From the NCBI RefSeq assembly GCF_007678455.1, contig NZ_VEEP01000001.1, positions 186,001 to 250,000 on the forward strand: a stretch of 64,000 nucleotides of DNA, read 5' to 3'. A program made the translations under genes and the position numbers. This document shows positions 17,648-25,881 of this stretch, piece by piece; position 1 is the first letter of the stretch, and each line of letters opens with the position of its first letter. Source of the stretch: Cytobacillus oceanisediminis 2691 (GTDB lineage Bacteria; Bacillota; Bacilli; Bacillales; Cytobacillaceae). The notes beneath the pieces are model-generated. The model saw only the letters and a list, made by a program, of their open reading frames with translations. It was not told the origin of the DNA and searched no databases.

Positions 17648-19300
17648 TTACTGTAGTTTATTTTTAAAGATAAAGTATGTCTTGTACCCGCCAGTCAGGT
17701 TCTTGACTTTGAATCCGTTCTGTTGAAGGATTCGGGAAGCAAGGTATCCTCTTAGGCCAACCTGGCAAGTGATCAGGATTGTTTCGTCTTGTGGAAGCTC
17801 ATCAAGGCGGCTGCGAAGCTCATCAAGCGGGATGTTCTTTGTACCTTCGATTTTGCCTTGTGCGTGTTCTTTCTCGGTACGGACGTCGATCATGAACATA
17901 CCTTCCTTAATCAGGTCATCCACTTCATAGTGCTGGACAGTTTCAATTGTACCGTCAACAATATTGGATGCTACGTAACCAGCCATGTTTACTGGGTCTT
18001 TAGCAGAAGAGAATGGTGGTGCGTACGCAAGTTCTAGTTCCTGAAGGTCATAGACATTCAATCCCCCTTTGATCGCTGTTGCAATGACATCGATTCGCTT
18101 ATCGACACCATCTTTACCAACTGCCTGTGCACCGAAAATCTTGCCTGTTTCTCTGTCAAAGATGACTTTTAGCGAGATTTGCTCTGCACCAGGGTAATAG
18201 CCGGCATGTGACAGCGGGTGAATATGGACCACTTCATATGGAATTCCAAGTCTGCGCAATAGCTTTTCACTGTTGCCAGTAGTAGCTGCTGTCAATTCGA
18301 ATACCTTAACGATAGAAGTACCGAGTGTTCCAGGGTACGCAATTTTACGTCCATTGATATGATGTCCAACAATATGTGCCTGGCGGTTCGCAGGCCATGC
18401 GAGCGGAATCATCGTTGGCTGACCATTGATGTAGTCAGTCACTTCGATTGCATCTCCCATTCCATAGATGGATTCATCAGAGGTTTGCAGATATTCATTT
18501 ACCTTGATACCGCCGCGTTCTCCAAGGTCAAGGCCAGCATCTGCTGCAAGTTTGTTTTCCGGACGTACACCGATTGACAGGATGATCAATTCAGCATCAA
18601 GGACCTTTCCGCTTTCAAGGACAACCTTTGTGCCATTTTCCTGTACATCTGTAATGCCATCTCCAAGAATCAGCTCCACGCCATTCTTTCTTAACTCATC
18701 TTCAACGATTGCCGCCATTTCTGGGTCAACTGGACCCATTACCTGGGGCAACTTTTCTACAAGAGTGACATTCACGCCGGCGTGAACAAGGTTTTCTGCC
18801 ATTTCAAGGCCAATAAAGCCGCCGCCAATCACAACTGCATTCTTTGGCTTGTTGTCTTCAAGATAGGCTTTAATCCTATCCATATCAGGAATATTTCTAA
18901 GTGTGAATACATTTGCGCTCTTCAATCCTTCGATTGGCGGGACGATTGGTTTTGCTCCCGGTGATAAAACAAGTACATCATAGCTTTCATTGTATTCTTC
19001 ACCAGTCTGGACATGTTTGATTGAAACTGTTTTTTCTTCACGGTTGATTGCAGTCACTTCTGAGAAGTTGCGAATATCCAGGTTGTAGCGTGCATTCATG
19101 CCTTCAACAGTTTGAAGAAGCAATTTTTTGCGGTCTTCGATTACCCCGCTGATATGATATGGCAATCCGCAGTTTGCAAAAGAAATAAATTCTCCTCTTT
19201 CAAAAAGTACGATTTCAGCTTTTTCATCAAGTCTTCTAAGTTTGGTTGCAGTAGTTGCTCCACCTGCAACGCCGCCTACGATTACGATTTTTTTACCCAT
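17648..19300 (-). CDS. cdr: CoA-disulfide reductase with C-terminal rhodanese domain
   Basis: A 550-residue flavoprotein. An N-terminal FAD motif GGVAGGATTATKLRR is followed by the redox Cys44 in FANCGLPYH, an NAD(P)H-binding GGGFIGLEMAE segment and GMGDAIE. The C-terminal rhodanese domain (about 455-550) has Cys512 in TCQVGLRGY. This matches CoADR-RHD enzymes of Bacillus, which use NAD(P)H to reduce CoA disulfide or persulfide and handle sulfane sulfur. A CsoR/CstR-type operator in the promoter supports a role in persulfide stress. Monocistronic; SD AAAGGATG before the ATG. Confidence 0.9.
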   Translation of the reverse strand: MGKKIVIVGGVAGGATTATKLRRLDEKAEIVLFERGEFISFANCGLPYHISGVIEDRKKLLLQTVEGMNARYNLDIRNFSEVTAINREEKTVSIKHVQTGEEYNESYDVLVLSPGAKPIVPPIEGLKSANVFTLRNIPDMDRIKAYLEDNKPKNAVVIGGGFIGLEMAENLVHAGVNVTLVEKLPQVMGPVDPEMAAIVEDELRKNGVELILGDGITDVQENGTKVVLESGKVLDAELIILSIGVRPENKLAADAGLDLGERGGIKVNEYLQTSDESIYGMGDAIEVTDYINGQPTMIPLAWPANRQAHIVGHHINGRKIAYPGTLGTSIVKVFELTAATTGNSEKLLRRLGIPYEVVHIHPLSHAGYYPGAEQISLKVIFDRETGKIFGAQAVGKDGVDKRIDVIATAIKGGLNVYDLQELELAYAPPFSSAKDPVNMAGYVASNIVDGTIETVQHYEVDDLIKEGMFMIDVRTEKEHAQGKIEGTKNIPLDELRSRLDELPQDETILITCQVGLRGYLASRILQQNGFKVKNLTGGYKTYFIFKNKLQ

Positions 19301-19339
19301 TGTATGATCATCCTTTCGGTCGAAAAAAATTAATTTTTT

Positions 19340-19355
19340 ATACCCCTACTGGTAT
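19340..19355 (-). promoter_or_regulatory. CsoR/CstR-type operator at the CoA-disulfide reductase promoter
   Basis: ATACCCCTACTGGTAT has ATACC...GGTAT arms like CsoR-family operators. On the minus strand it overlaps the promoter spacer and a TATAAA -10 element. With this target a persulfide-sensing CstR is likelier than copper-sensing CsoR; this is inference. Confidence 0.6.
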
Positions 19356-19593
19356 ATTAACTCGAAAATAGAGGGAATCCAATAGAACTTTGTGAAGGAT
19401 TTGTGAAAGTTATTTCGAATTCCCTATTCCAAACAGATAAATATCACACCAAGGAATAATACATTAATTTTAACGTGTAAATAGGATAATACCGTAGGTG
19501 GTTTGTGAACCATTCATGAACAATTGAAAATTAAGGACAATTAGGGACCTTTTTAGGCGCTATATAACTGGCTAAAATAATCGATATAAAACA
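19356..19593. other. Noncoding stretch upstream of cdr
   Basis: Together with the flanking operator and terminator this makes a 351-bp gap. Apart from those I see only AT-rich sequence and no gene or clear repeat. A single GCGCTATATAA near 19559 resembles the family-A repeat core but is isolated. Confidence 0.4.
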
Positions 19594-19624
19594 AAAACGG
19601 ACCCTGATTTCCAAGGTCCGTTTT
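19594..19624 (-). terminator. Terminator of yajQ
   Basis: AAAACGGACC and GGTCCGTTTT arms; T-rich tail on the minus strand. Confidence 0.8.
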
Positions 19625-19651
19625 CTTCCCATATTTAGTGTTGCCTTGCTA

Positions 19652-20143
19652 TTAGCGATAATTCACGAATTGCACATCAACAGTCAAATCGGCTTCCTTG
19701 ACGGCAGCAATGATCTTTTGCAGGTCATCGCGATTCTTCCCTGTCACGCGCACCTGATCGTCCTGGACTTGGCTCTTGACCTTCACACCGCTGTTTTTAA
19801 TGATTGTGTTGATTTTTTTGGCGTTTTCTTTGTCAATGCCCTGCACGAGCTTTGCCCTTTGGCGGACAGTACCGCCTGAAGCACGTTCTACTTTTCCGTA
19901 ATCCAGATTTTTTATAGGGATCCCGCGTTTGATCATTTTGCTGAATAGAACGTCCTTCAACTGGTCAAGCTTAAATTCATCATCAGAAATTAGGACGAGT
20001 TCTTCCTTATCAAGTGAAATATCACTTTTGCTTCCTTTAAAGTCGTAACGGTTTTGGATCTCTTTCATTGCAATGCTAATCGCATTGGTGACTTCAGACA
20101 TATCTACTTTGGACACAATATCAAATGAGCTCTCTTTGGACAT
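19652..20143 (-). CDS. yitK: YajQ family nucleotide-binding protein (YitK)
   Basis: A 163-residue protein of the YajQ family (two ferredoxin-like RNP-type domains): [26 protein letters not shown] and a C-terminal [14 protein letters not shown] are diagnostic. Members bind nucleotides, and some bind cyclic di-GMP. The ATG at 20143 has CGGAGG seven bases upstream, so a 14-residue longer frame is rejected. Divergent from yitL, as part of the yit block. Confidence 0.9.
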   Translation of the reverse strand: MSKESSFDIVSKVDMSEVTNAISIAMKEIQNRYDFKGSKSDISLDKEELVLISDDEFKLDQLKDVLFSKMIKRGIPIKNLDYGKVERASGGTVRQRAKLVQGIDKENAKKINTIIKNSGVKVKSQVQDDQVRVTGKNRDDLQKIIAAVKEADLTVDVQFVNYR

Positions 20144-20296
20144 GGTTACCTCCGGGTTATGTAATTTATGCAGCGCTGGAGACAATGATTGTCCAGGCGC
20201 TTTCGCTTTTGCTTACATTATAGTAAAATATAGCAGTTCAAACAACTTTGCGTAATTTTAGGAAAGATGTTAATAACAAGGCAGGAGGGAATTTTT

Positions 20297-21160
20297 ATGT
20301 CCTTGAATGAATATACAGGTCAGACTCAGGAATTGACCGTAGCAAGAATCGTGGATTACGGTTATTTTTTAACAGATGGAGAAGAAGATGTCTTGCTCCA
20401 CTCCAATGATACCGACCGGACCTTTGAAGAAGGGGACAAGGTCGAGGTTTTTCTGTTTGTAGAATCAAGAGGCAGGCTGGCTGCGACGACCACCATTCCG
20501 AAAGTGCAAGTGGGACAATATGAGTGGGTATCCGTTGTCGATGTGAAGGAAGGAATCGGAGTATTCCTGGACATTGGCATCAGGAAGGATATTTTGCTGG
20601 GTGAGGAGGACTTGCCAGTTGTTAAATCGGTTTGGCCTCAAAAAGGGGACCTTCTTTATATTACGCTCCGTGTAAATCGCAATAATATGATTTACGCGCG
20701 GATGGCTACAGACCCTGTCATCCAGGAAATCTCTGTTGCAGCGAACAGAAGTGCTTTCAATAAAAATGTACACGGCTATGTATACCGTACGGCAAGGGTC
20801 GGCAGCTGGATGATCACTGCTGAAGGATATAAAGGCTTTATCCATGAATCACAGCGCCGGACAGAGCCGCGGATTGGCGAGAAAGTCGAAGGCCGGATCA
20901 TCGATGTGAAGCCGGACGGTTCCGTCAATATCTCCCTGCTGCCACGCAAGCAGGAGGCACTTGATGAGGATGCCGAGAAAATAATGGCGTACCTTGATCT
21001 GCGGAATGGAGCAATGCCTTACCATGACAAGAGCATGGCTGAGGATATCCAGGAACGCTTCGGCATGAGCAAAGGCTCCTTCAAACGCGCACTTGGCAGA
21101 CTAATGAAAGAAGACAAGGTGTACCAGGAAGAAAATTGGACATATAAAAAAGAAAAATAG
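20297..21160 (+). CDS. cvfB: S1-domain RNA-binding protein CvfB (YitL)
   Basis: A 287-residue protein with tandem S1-like OB folds (the first about 1-65, later ones spanning 70-220; VGQYEWVSVVDVKEGIGVFLD and GEKVEGRIIDVKPDGSVNIS) and a C-terminal winged helix (about 225-285; MAEDIQERFGMSKGSFKRAL). This is the domain order of CvfB, an RNA-binding regulator of virulence genes in staphylococci; in Bacillus its role is not defined. The ATG follows AGGAGGG. The stop codon lies within the left arm of the terminator. Confidence 0.88.
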   Translation: MSLNEYTGQTQELTVARIVDYGYFLTDGEEDVLLHSNDTDRTFEEGDKVEVFLFVESRGRLAATTTIPKVQVGQYEWVSVVDVKEGIGVFLDIGIRKDILLGEEDLPVVKSVWPQKGDLLYITLRVNRNNMIYARMATDPVIQEISVAANRSAFNKNVHGYVYRTARVGSWMITAEGYKGFIHESQRRTEPRIGEKVEGRIIDVKPDGSVNISLLPRKQEALDEDAEKIMAYLDLRNGAMPYHDKSMAEDIQERFGMSKGSFKRALGRLMKEDKVYQEENWTYKKEK

Positions 21161-21185
21161 AGCCGGCTGGCTCTATTTTTTTTTA
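21155..21185. terminator. Bidirectional terminator between cvfB and a DUF3941 gene
   Basis: AAATAGAGCC pairs with GGCTCTATTT and is followed by more T residues. It overlaps the cvfB stop codon and the stop of the small minus-strand gene. Confidence 0.82.
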
Positions 21186-21314
21186 CAAGTGATCTGTCTT
21201 CTTGGAATATTCGTTTTTGCCAGCCTTCCTGTTCTTTTCACGCATCATATTTTTTTCATGGCGAAGGGCATTATTGTCCTTTGCTTTTTTATCGTTATCG
21301 GATGTATGCGGCAT
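21183..21314 (-). CDS. Small DUF3941 family protein
   Basis: A 43-residue, very hydrophilic Lys/Asn/Asp-rich protein beginning MPHTSDNDKKAKDNN and ending KKTDHL, which matches the short DUF3941 proteins common in Bacillaceae; function unknown. ATG at 21314, with GAAAGGAG about eight bases upstream. Notably, that ribosome site is the 3' arm of the hairpin that ends the upstream degV gene, so translation from a read-through transcript would be hidden in the stem. No independent promoter was clear. Confidence 0.75.
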   Translation of the reverse strand: MPHTSDNDKKAKDNNALRHEKNMMREKNRKAGKNEYSKKTDHL

Positions 21315-21321
21315 AATAAAA

Positions 21322-21371
21322 ACTCCTTTCAGGTTAGGTACATTTTATTTTTCCTAAAACCTGAAAGGAGT
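21322..21371 (-). terminator. degV terminator whose 3' arm carries the DUF3941 ribosome site
   Basis: ACTCCTTTCAGGTT (21322-21335) pairs with AACCTGAAAGGAGT (21358-21371), extended by AGG/CCT with a two-base bulge; on the minus strand it is followed by TTTTTATT and then the ATG at 21314. The arm nearer that ATG contains GAAAGGAG. Confidence 0.75.
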
Positions 21372-21377
21372 ATGTAG

Positions 21378-22238
21378 TTAAGATGGCTGTTTATTTAAAA
21401 AGAAAATGGCGATTGTGCCTGGACCTGTATGGGAGCCAACGGCGGCACCAATCGAAGTAATATAGACATCTTTTGCATGAAGTTCCTCAATGATCATATT
21501 CTTCATCTCAGTCGCTGTTTCGAGGTCATCGGCATGGCTGATGCCAACTACCTGTTCCTCAAAAGCCACTCCGCGCTCCTTCATCACTTCGATAATCCTG
21601 CGCAAAAGCTTCTTCTTGCCGCGGATTTTTTCCAGCGGAACTAATTTGCCGTCTTCAACATTAAGCAATGGTTTAATATTCAAAAGCCCGCCGACAAACG
21701 CAGATGCTTTGGACACACGCCCGCCCTTTGCAAGGTGGTCGAGGTCATCAACGGAAAATAGATGTTCCATATGCTCGCTATGGAATTGCACCGCTTTAAC
21801 AATTTCCTCCTTAGAGTAGTTTTCCTTTGCCATGCGGACTGCCTCCATGACAACTAGGCCTTGTCCAAGGGAAGCACATTTTGTATCAATCACCGACAAG
21901 TTGAAATCAGGATATTCTTCTTTGACCTGTTCGGAAATCATTACCGCTGTTTGGTATGTACCAGATAACTCAGAGGAGAACGCTATGTATATACCTTCTT
22001 GTTTATTTTCGGCCATTTCTGTAAAAACTTCTTTAAAACCAGCAGGGGAAGCCTGTGAGGTTTTAGGAAGATTGCCAGCACGTATTGCATCATATACCTG
22101 TTTTGGCTGGATTGTTCTTAAATCTTCATATTCTGTCCCATCAATATGGACTTTTAACGGGAATAAAATAGCGCCATTTTCTTCATAAAAATCCAATGGC
22201 AAATCACATGCACTGTCAGCCAAGATTTTTACTGACAT
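21378..22238 (-). CDS. yitS: DegV family fatty-acid-binding protein (YitS)
   Basis: A 286-residue DegV-domain protein. The N-terminal ILADSACDLP, SQASPAGF and SSELSGTYQ motifs contact the carboxylate of a bound fatty acid in this family, and the C-terminal part ends HTGPGTIAIFF. Family knowledge: DegV/FakB proteins present fatty acids to the kinase FakA; whether this copy does so is inferred. Start at the ATG at 22238 preceded by AGGTG; an in-frame GTG overlaps that site. Placed between cvfB and yitT as in B. subtilis. Confidence 0.88.
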   Translation of the reverse strand: MSVKILADSACDLPLDFYEENGAILFPLKVHIDGTEYEDLRTIQPKQVYDAIRAGNLPKTSQASPAGFKEVFTEMAENKQEGIYIAFSSELSGTYQTAVMISEQVKEEYPDFNLSVIDTKCASLGQGLVVMEAVRMAKENYSKEEIVKAVQFHSEHMEHLFSVDDLDHLAKGGRVSKASAFVGGLLNIKPLLNVEDGKLVPLEKIRGKKKLLRRIIEVMKERGVAFEEQVVGISHADDLETATEMKNMIIEELHAKDVYITSIGAAVGSHTGPGTIAIFFLNKQPS

Positions 22239-22367
22239 GACTTTCACCTGCTTTCAACCTTTATATGTTAATAGTTTATCGGGAATATGGGAAAAAGACA
22301 ATTAAATGTAGTGATTTTCGGCAAAATAGGGGTAGAGGAAGAATAGAAAAGAATAAGGGGGATTTAC

Positions 22368-23210
22368 ATGGTCTGGTTGGAAACGAAAAAAATCTTCATC
22401 GTGGTGATCGGTGCATTCTTAAATGCATTGTCACTGAATTTCTTCTTAATCCCGGCAAATGTCTACGCAAGCGGCTTTACCGGTATTGCCCAGCTCGTTT
22501 CAAGCATACTTGGTGAATTTGCGCCATTTAATATTTCTACAGGAATCCTTCTTTTACTGCTAAATATTCCGGTGACCATCCTTGGATGGAAAAAGGTAGG
22601 GAAATCATTTACCTTCTATAGCTTCATTTCAGTATTGCTTTCATCAATCTTTCTTGAAATCCTTCCGGTTAAAGAAGTATCAGGTGATATCCTGCTGAAT
22701 GCAGTTTTTGGAGGAGTCATTGCTGCGCTGGGCGTTGGGCTGACATTAAAATGGGGCGCTTCGACTGGCGGCATGGACATTATTGCAATGGTACTATCCC
22801 GCATGAATGATCGCCCGGTTGGTACATATTTCTTTACATTGAATGGCATCATTATAATGACTGCTGGTTACATCTTCGGCTGGGAAAATGCGCTCTACAC
22901 TCTTGTGGCTCTCTATGTGTCGACCCGAGTGATCGATGCGATCCATACCCGCCATGAAAAATTGACAGCGATGATCGTCACCAAGAAATCGGATGAATTA
23001 AAGAAAGCCATCCATGACAAGCTTGTCCGCGGTATCACTTTGCTTCCTGCGAAAGGGGCTTTCTCCGGCGAACAGAAAGAAATGCTGATCATTGTTGTTA
23101 CAAGGTATGAATTGTATGACCTTGAACATATCATCAAGGAAGTCGATCCTCATGCTTTCACCAATATTGTGGAGACAGCCGGGATCTTTGGGTTTTTCAG
23201 GCGTGAATAA
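22368..23210 (+). CDS. yitT: YitT family membrane protein (DUF161/DUF2179)
   Basis: A 280-residue protein with five or six transmembrane helices (about 10-190; includes SLNFFLIPANVYASGFTGIA and KWGASTGGMDIIA) and a cytosolic DUF2179 domain at the C-terminus (about 200-280; TAMIVTKKSDELKKAIHDKL, ending AGIFGFFRRE). Function is not established. The ATG follows AAGGGGG. A small secreted BsuPI-domain gene follows after 21 bp, suggesting an operon. Confidence 0.88.
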   Translation: MVWLETKKIFIVVIGAFLNALSLNFFLIPANVYASGFTGIAQLVSSILGEFAPFNISTGILLLLLNIPVTILGWKKVGKSFTFYSFISVLLSSIFLEILPVKEVSGDILLNAVFGGVIAALGVGLTLKWGASTGGMDIIAMVLSRMNDRPVGTYFFTLNGIIIMTAGYIFGWENALYTLVALYVSTRVIDAIHTRHEKLTAMIVTKKSDELKKAIHDKLVRGITLLPAKGAFSGEQKEMLIIVVTRYELYDLEHIIKEVDPHAFTNIVETAGIFGFFRRE

Positions 23211-23231
23211 AAGTTGGAACGGGGGTTTGAG

Positions 23232-24020
23232 ATGAAGAAATTCAGCTTGTTGATTATTTTGCTTTTGATGGCCGTTGCTCCTGCTCTGGCGATCGGGCAG
23301 GAAAAGCAGACACCAGAAAAATCGGAGTTCAGTTTTTACATTGACCCAATCGCCGGGGCCGAACATGCTGTATTTGAACTGACTCTGCAAAACCATGGAG
23401 ATGGAGATTTGGTATTTGAATTTCCTACCTCCCAGAAATATGAAATCATCGTAATGGATGGCCAAAGGAATAAAGTCTATCAATTTTCTGAGGACAAGGC
23501 ATTTGCCCAGGCGTTTGAAAAACTGGCGCTAAAACCGCACGAGACAATGAAATGGCGGGAAAGCTGGGATTATAAAAAGGCGGGAACAAGGGTCAAAGAA
23601 GGAGAATATACAGTTAATGCACAGTTGAAAGCAGTAAGCGTCAACGGAAAACCTGTCCCAGACAAACAGCAGTTGACCGATCAAAAGCAAATGTACATTC
23701 CAGGCGAAAATCCTGTCTTTAAAGGTATACAGGCTGAAGGAGGAAGGGGCTCGTATAAAATATCAGGCGAAGCGAGGCCAATCGGCGGGAAATTCTTCTA
23801 TACTGTCGAGGATGGACACAACCAGTTAATTGCTGAAACAGAAGTTGTCCCACAATCAAAATACCCGAAATGGCACCCTTTTTCGCTTGATGTAACAATT
23901 CCTGAAAATAAGCTGCCCCAAAACGGATCGCTCATCCTCAATCTTTACGAACGCAGTAAGGAAGGTGAAATTATCCACACTTATCCAGTCCTGCTCGAAA
24001 GATTCAACCAAAATAAATAA
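23232..24020 (+). CDS. Secreted protein with BsuPI (intracellular proteinase inhibitor) domain
   Basis: A 262-residue protein with a cleavable signal peptide (MKKFSLLIILLLMAVAPALA). Residues about 25-145 (FELTLQNHGDGDLVFEFPTS, MKWRESWDYK, EGEYTVNAQL) match the BsuPI immunoglobulin-like fold first described in the B. subtilis intracellular proteinase inhibitor. The second half is unassigned and has a Gmad2-like beta-rich pattern (GGKFFYTVEDGHNQLIAE, NGSLILNLYERSKEG). As an exported protein its target is unknown. The ATG at 23232 follows GGGGGT; a TTG 18 bases upstream is less likely. Confidence 0.72.
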   Translation: MKKFSLLIILLLMAVAPALAIGQEKQTPEKSEFSFYIDPIAGAEHAVFELTLQNHGDGDLVFEFPTSQKYEIIVMDGQRNKVYQFSEDKAFAQAFEKLALKPHETMKWRESWDYKKAGTRVKEGEYTVNAQLKAVSVNGKPVPDKQQLTDQKQMYIPGENPVFKGIQAEGGRGSYKISGEARPIGGKFFYTVEDGHNQLIAETEVVPQSKYPKWHPFSLDVTIPENKLPQNGSLILNLYERSKEGEIIHTYPVLLERFNQNK

Positions 24021-24029
24021 ATCAAAGCA

Positions 24030-24059
24030 AAAGCTGGCGGGAATCCCGCCAGCTTTGCT
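24030..24059. terminator. Terminator between the BsuPI gene and a DUF3813 gene
   Basis: AAAGCTGGCGGG and CCCGCCAGCTTT form a 12-bp stem; the T-runs are short on both strands, so it may work in both directions. Confidence 0.75.
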
Positions 24060-24060
24060 G

Positions 24061-24252
24061 TTACTGGTTTTCAATTGAATTCAGCTCGTCCTGGAATGAC
24101 CTTAGCTGCTCTTTTTCCGCCATCGTTGTATTGGCATATGCGGAAGAAAGAGCATTTTTCGCCTTGCTGATGGCTGCAGATTGTTCCGCAGGCTCCGCAG
24201 TCTGAGCTAATTGGACAGCCTTCCTAGCTTCCTGAAAAAGCCTGTTTCCCAT
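24061..24252 (-). CDS. Small DUF3813 family protein
   Basis: A 63-residue helical protein (MGNRLFQEARKAVQLAQ..., NALSSAYANTTMAEKEQL) recognisable as the DUF3813 family of Bacillaceae; function unknown. Its ATG abuts the stop codon of the upstream small gene (TAG then ATG), with GGGGG a few bases earlier, so the two are translated as a pair. Confidence 0.75.
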   Translation of the reverse strand: MGNRLFQEARKAVQLAQTAEPAEQSAAISKAKNALSSAYANTTMAEKEQLRSFQDELNSIENQ

Positions 24253-24405
24253 CTAAATTCCCCCTAAAGAGGACTCTCTGACATTCGCCATCTTTTGAGC
24301 TTCAGCTTCGGCATACGTGGTGTGGTAAGGGATTCTTTGAGAATGCTTGGAGACAGAATCTACCCCTTGCTGTACAAAACGCTTGGATTTATTGCCTTTA
24401 CCCAT
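24253..24405 (-). CDS. Small basic hypothetical protein
   Basis: A 50-residue protein starting MGKGNKSKRFVQQGVD and ending MANVRESSLGGI. I do not recognise a family with confidence. It is basic at the N-terminus, hydrophilic and without membrane segments. ATG at 24405 is preceded by GGAGGGG eight bases upstream. A 20-residue longer frame lacks a ribosome site. It immediately precedes the DUF3813 gene and lies downstream of a hairpin array, so it should have its own promoter. Confidence 0.65.
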   Translation of the reverse strand: MGKGNKSKRFVQQGVDSVSKHSQRIPYHTTYAEAEAQKMANVRESSLGGI

Positions 24406-24563
24406 CGTTTTACCCCTCCATCTACGAGCGAATTTTGAAACAGTCAATCTGGCTGCTTCAGTCATAGTATGCTCTTTTAGGGGAAAAACAATCGGGAACG
24501 AACCAGGTTCGATTTGGCAGGTTCAGACATTTATGATTGAATTTTTTCTGTACAGCAACTTTG

Positions 24564-24840
24564 TCGGACAAACAGAAACGGAAGGAAAGGAAAAGTGACC
24601 GATACAGCCTATCTATCGGATAAACCGAAGCGTGAGGAAAGGGAAAGTGACCGATAGAGCCCTCCTATCGGACAAACAGGAGTGTAAGGAAAGAAAAAGT
24701 GACCGATAGAGCCCTTCTATCGGACAAACAGAAGCGTGAGGAAAGGAAAAGTGTCCGATAGAGGCCTCCAATTGGACATACGCAACAGGAAAACATGCAA
24801 AAAAGTCCGATAGAACTCATTCCTATCGGACAAATCACTT
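24564..24840. repeat. 52-bp hairpin repeat array (family D)
   Basis: Five units start at 24564, 24616, 24668, 24720 and 24773 (52, 52, 52, 53 and 53 bp), plus a partial unit. Each opens with TCGGACAAAC-type sequence and ends CCGATAGAGCCC...CTA, so junctions form hairpins of about 10 bp (TGTCCGATAG with CTATCGGACA) around a 7-base loop. The architecture equals that of family C. It fills the 444-bp gap between yitU and the small gene at 24405. No gene is seen. Confidence 0.88.
24799..24831 (-). terminator. yitU terminator, part of repeat family D
   Basis: On the minus strand GTCCGATAG pairs with CTATCGGAC and is followed by six T residues, a canonical intrinsic terminator. It is the array unit nearest yitU. 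Confidence 0.75.
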
Positions 24841-24849
24841 CTTGTTATT

Positions 24850-25668
24850 TTATAGTGCTTTCAGATTAAGCAGATCGTTCAAATACACACCAATTCCGTC
24901 TTCCTCATTTGTCAGGGTCATATCGTTGGCGATATTTTTTACATCGGCCACGGCATTGCCCATCGCGATTCCCCGTCCTGCATATTCCAGCATCTCTAAA
25001 TCATTGTCTTCATCGCCGAATGCAATGATCCGCTCAGCAGGAATTTGGAAATAATCAGAGGCCTTTTTTAACCCGACAGCTTTATTCAAGCCATTTTTGA
25101 CAATTTCCACGACATGGAATGGTGCTGCCCAGCTTCTGTGATCAATCACTTCTGCATGGACCTCAGAAAGGTGAGCACGGATCTTGCGGACATCCTCCTC
25201 GTCAGAATGGATCAGCATACTTGTCGGAGATGCCTTTAGGTACCGTCTTAAATCACCGGTTGTTATATTTGGGTTGCCTAAATTGAAGATATCCATCAAT
25301 TTTTCATCATGATAATGGACATATACATCATCGATTACTTCGGCGATGATGTTATAAAATTTAAAGTCATCGAGTGCTTCGACAATGTCCTTGGCAACAT
25401 CAATCGATAAAGGGGAATGATGTACACCCCAGCTGTTGTCAAGCGGATGGTGAATGAAAGCTCCATTGAAATTGACGATTGGTGTGTCCAGCTGCAGTTC
25501 ATGGTAATACATTTCACTCGAACGGAATGGTCTACCTGTAGCGATCATAACTACATGTCCTTCTTCACGTGCTTTTTTGATGACTCGTTTGTTCCGTTCA
25601 GAAATCTTTTTATCATCTGTAAGTAATGTACCGTCCAGGTCTAAAGCGATTAAATGTTTTTCAGCCAT
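24850..25668 (-). CDS. yitU: Cof-type HAD phosphatase (YitU)
   Basis: A 272-residue HAD superfamily hydrolase with DLDGTLLTDD (nucleophile Asp10 region), ATGRP, a Cof-type cap domain and the C-terminal FGDEDNDLEML metal motif. B. subtilis YitU has been assigned phosphatase activity on the riboflavin precursor 5-amino-6-(5-phospho-D-ribitylamino)uracil; this orthologue probably shares it, but family members are promiscuous. AAGGAG precedes the ATG. Transcribed alone, ending in a repeat-derived hairpin. Confidence 0.85.
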   Translation of the reverse strand: MAEKHLIALDLDGTLLTDDKKISERNKRVIKKAREEGHVVMIATGRPFRSSEMYYHELQLDTPIVNFNGAFIHHPLDNSWGVHHSPLSIDVAKDIVEALDDFKFYNIIAEVIDDVYVHYHDEKLMDIFNLGNPNITTGDLRRYLKASPTSMLIHSDEEDVRKIRAHLSEVHAEVIDHRSWAAPFHVVEIVKNGLNKAVGLKKASDYFQIPAERIIAFGDEDNDLEMLEYAGRGIAMGNAVADVKNIANDMTLTNEEDGIGVYLNDLLNLKAL

Positions 25669-25881
25669 AAATACTCCTTCTTATCTCTGTTTTTTAAATC
25701 CTATGCGTATGATTGGCTCTTTCTTCATAAGAGTTCTACAATACATATTTGGATGGTAGTGAATTTCTTCTTATAACCACTATGGTAACCATTTTACATT
25801 TAAATTGTAAAAAAATCATATAACATACTTTAAAGCGCGGTAAAATTTATTGTCTGTTCGCATAATTTGGAGGGTTTAACA

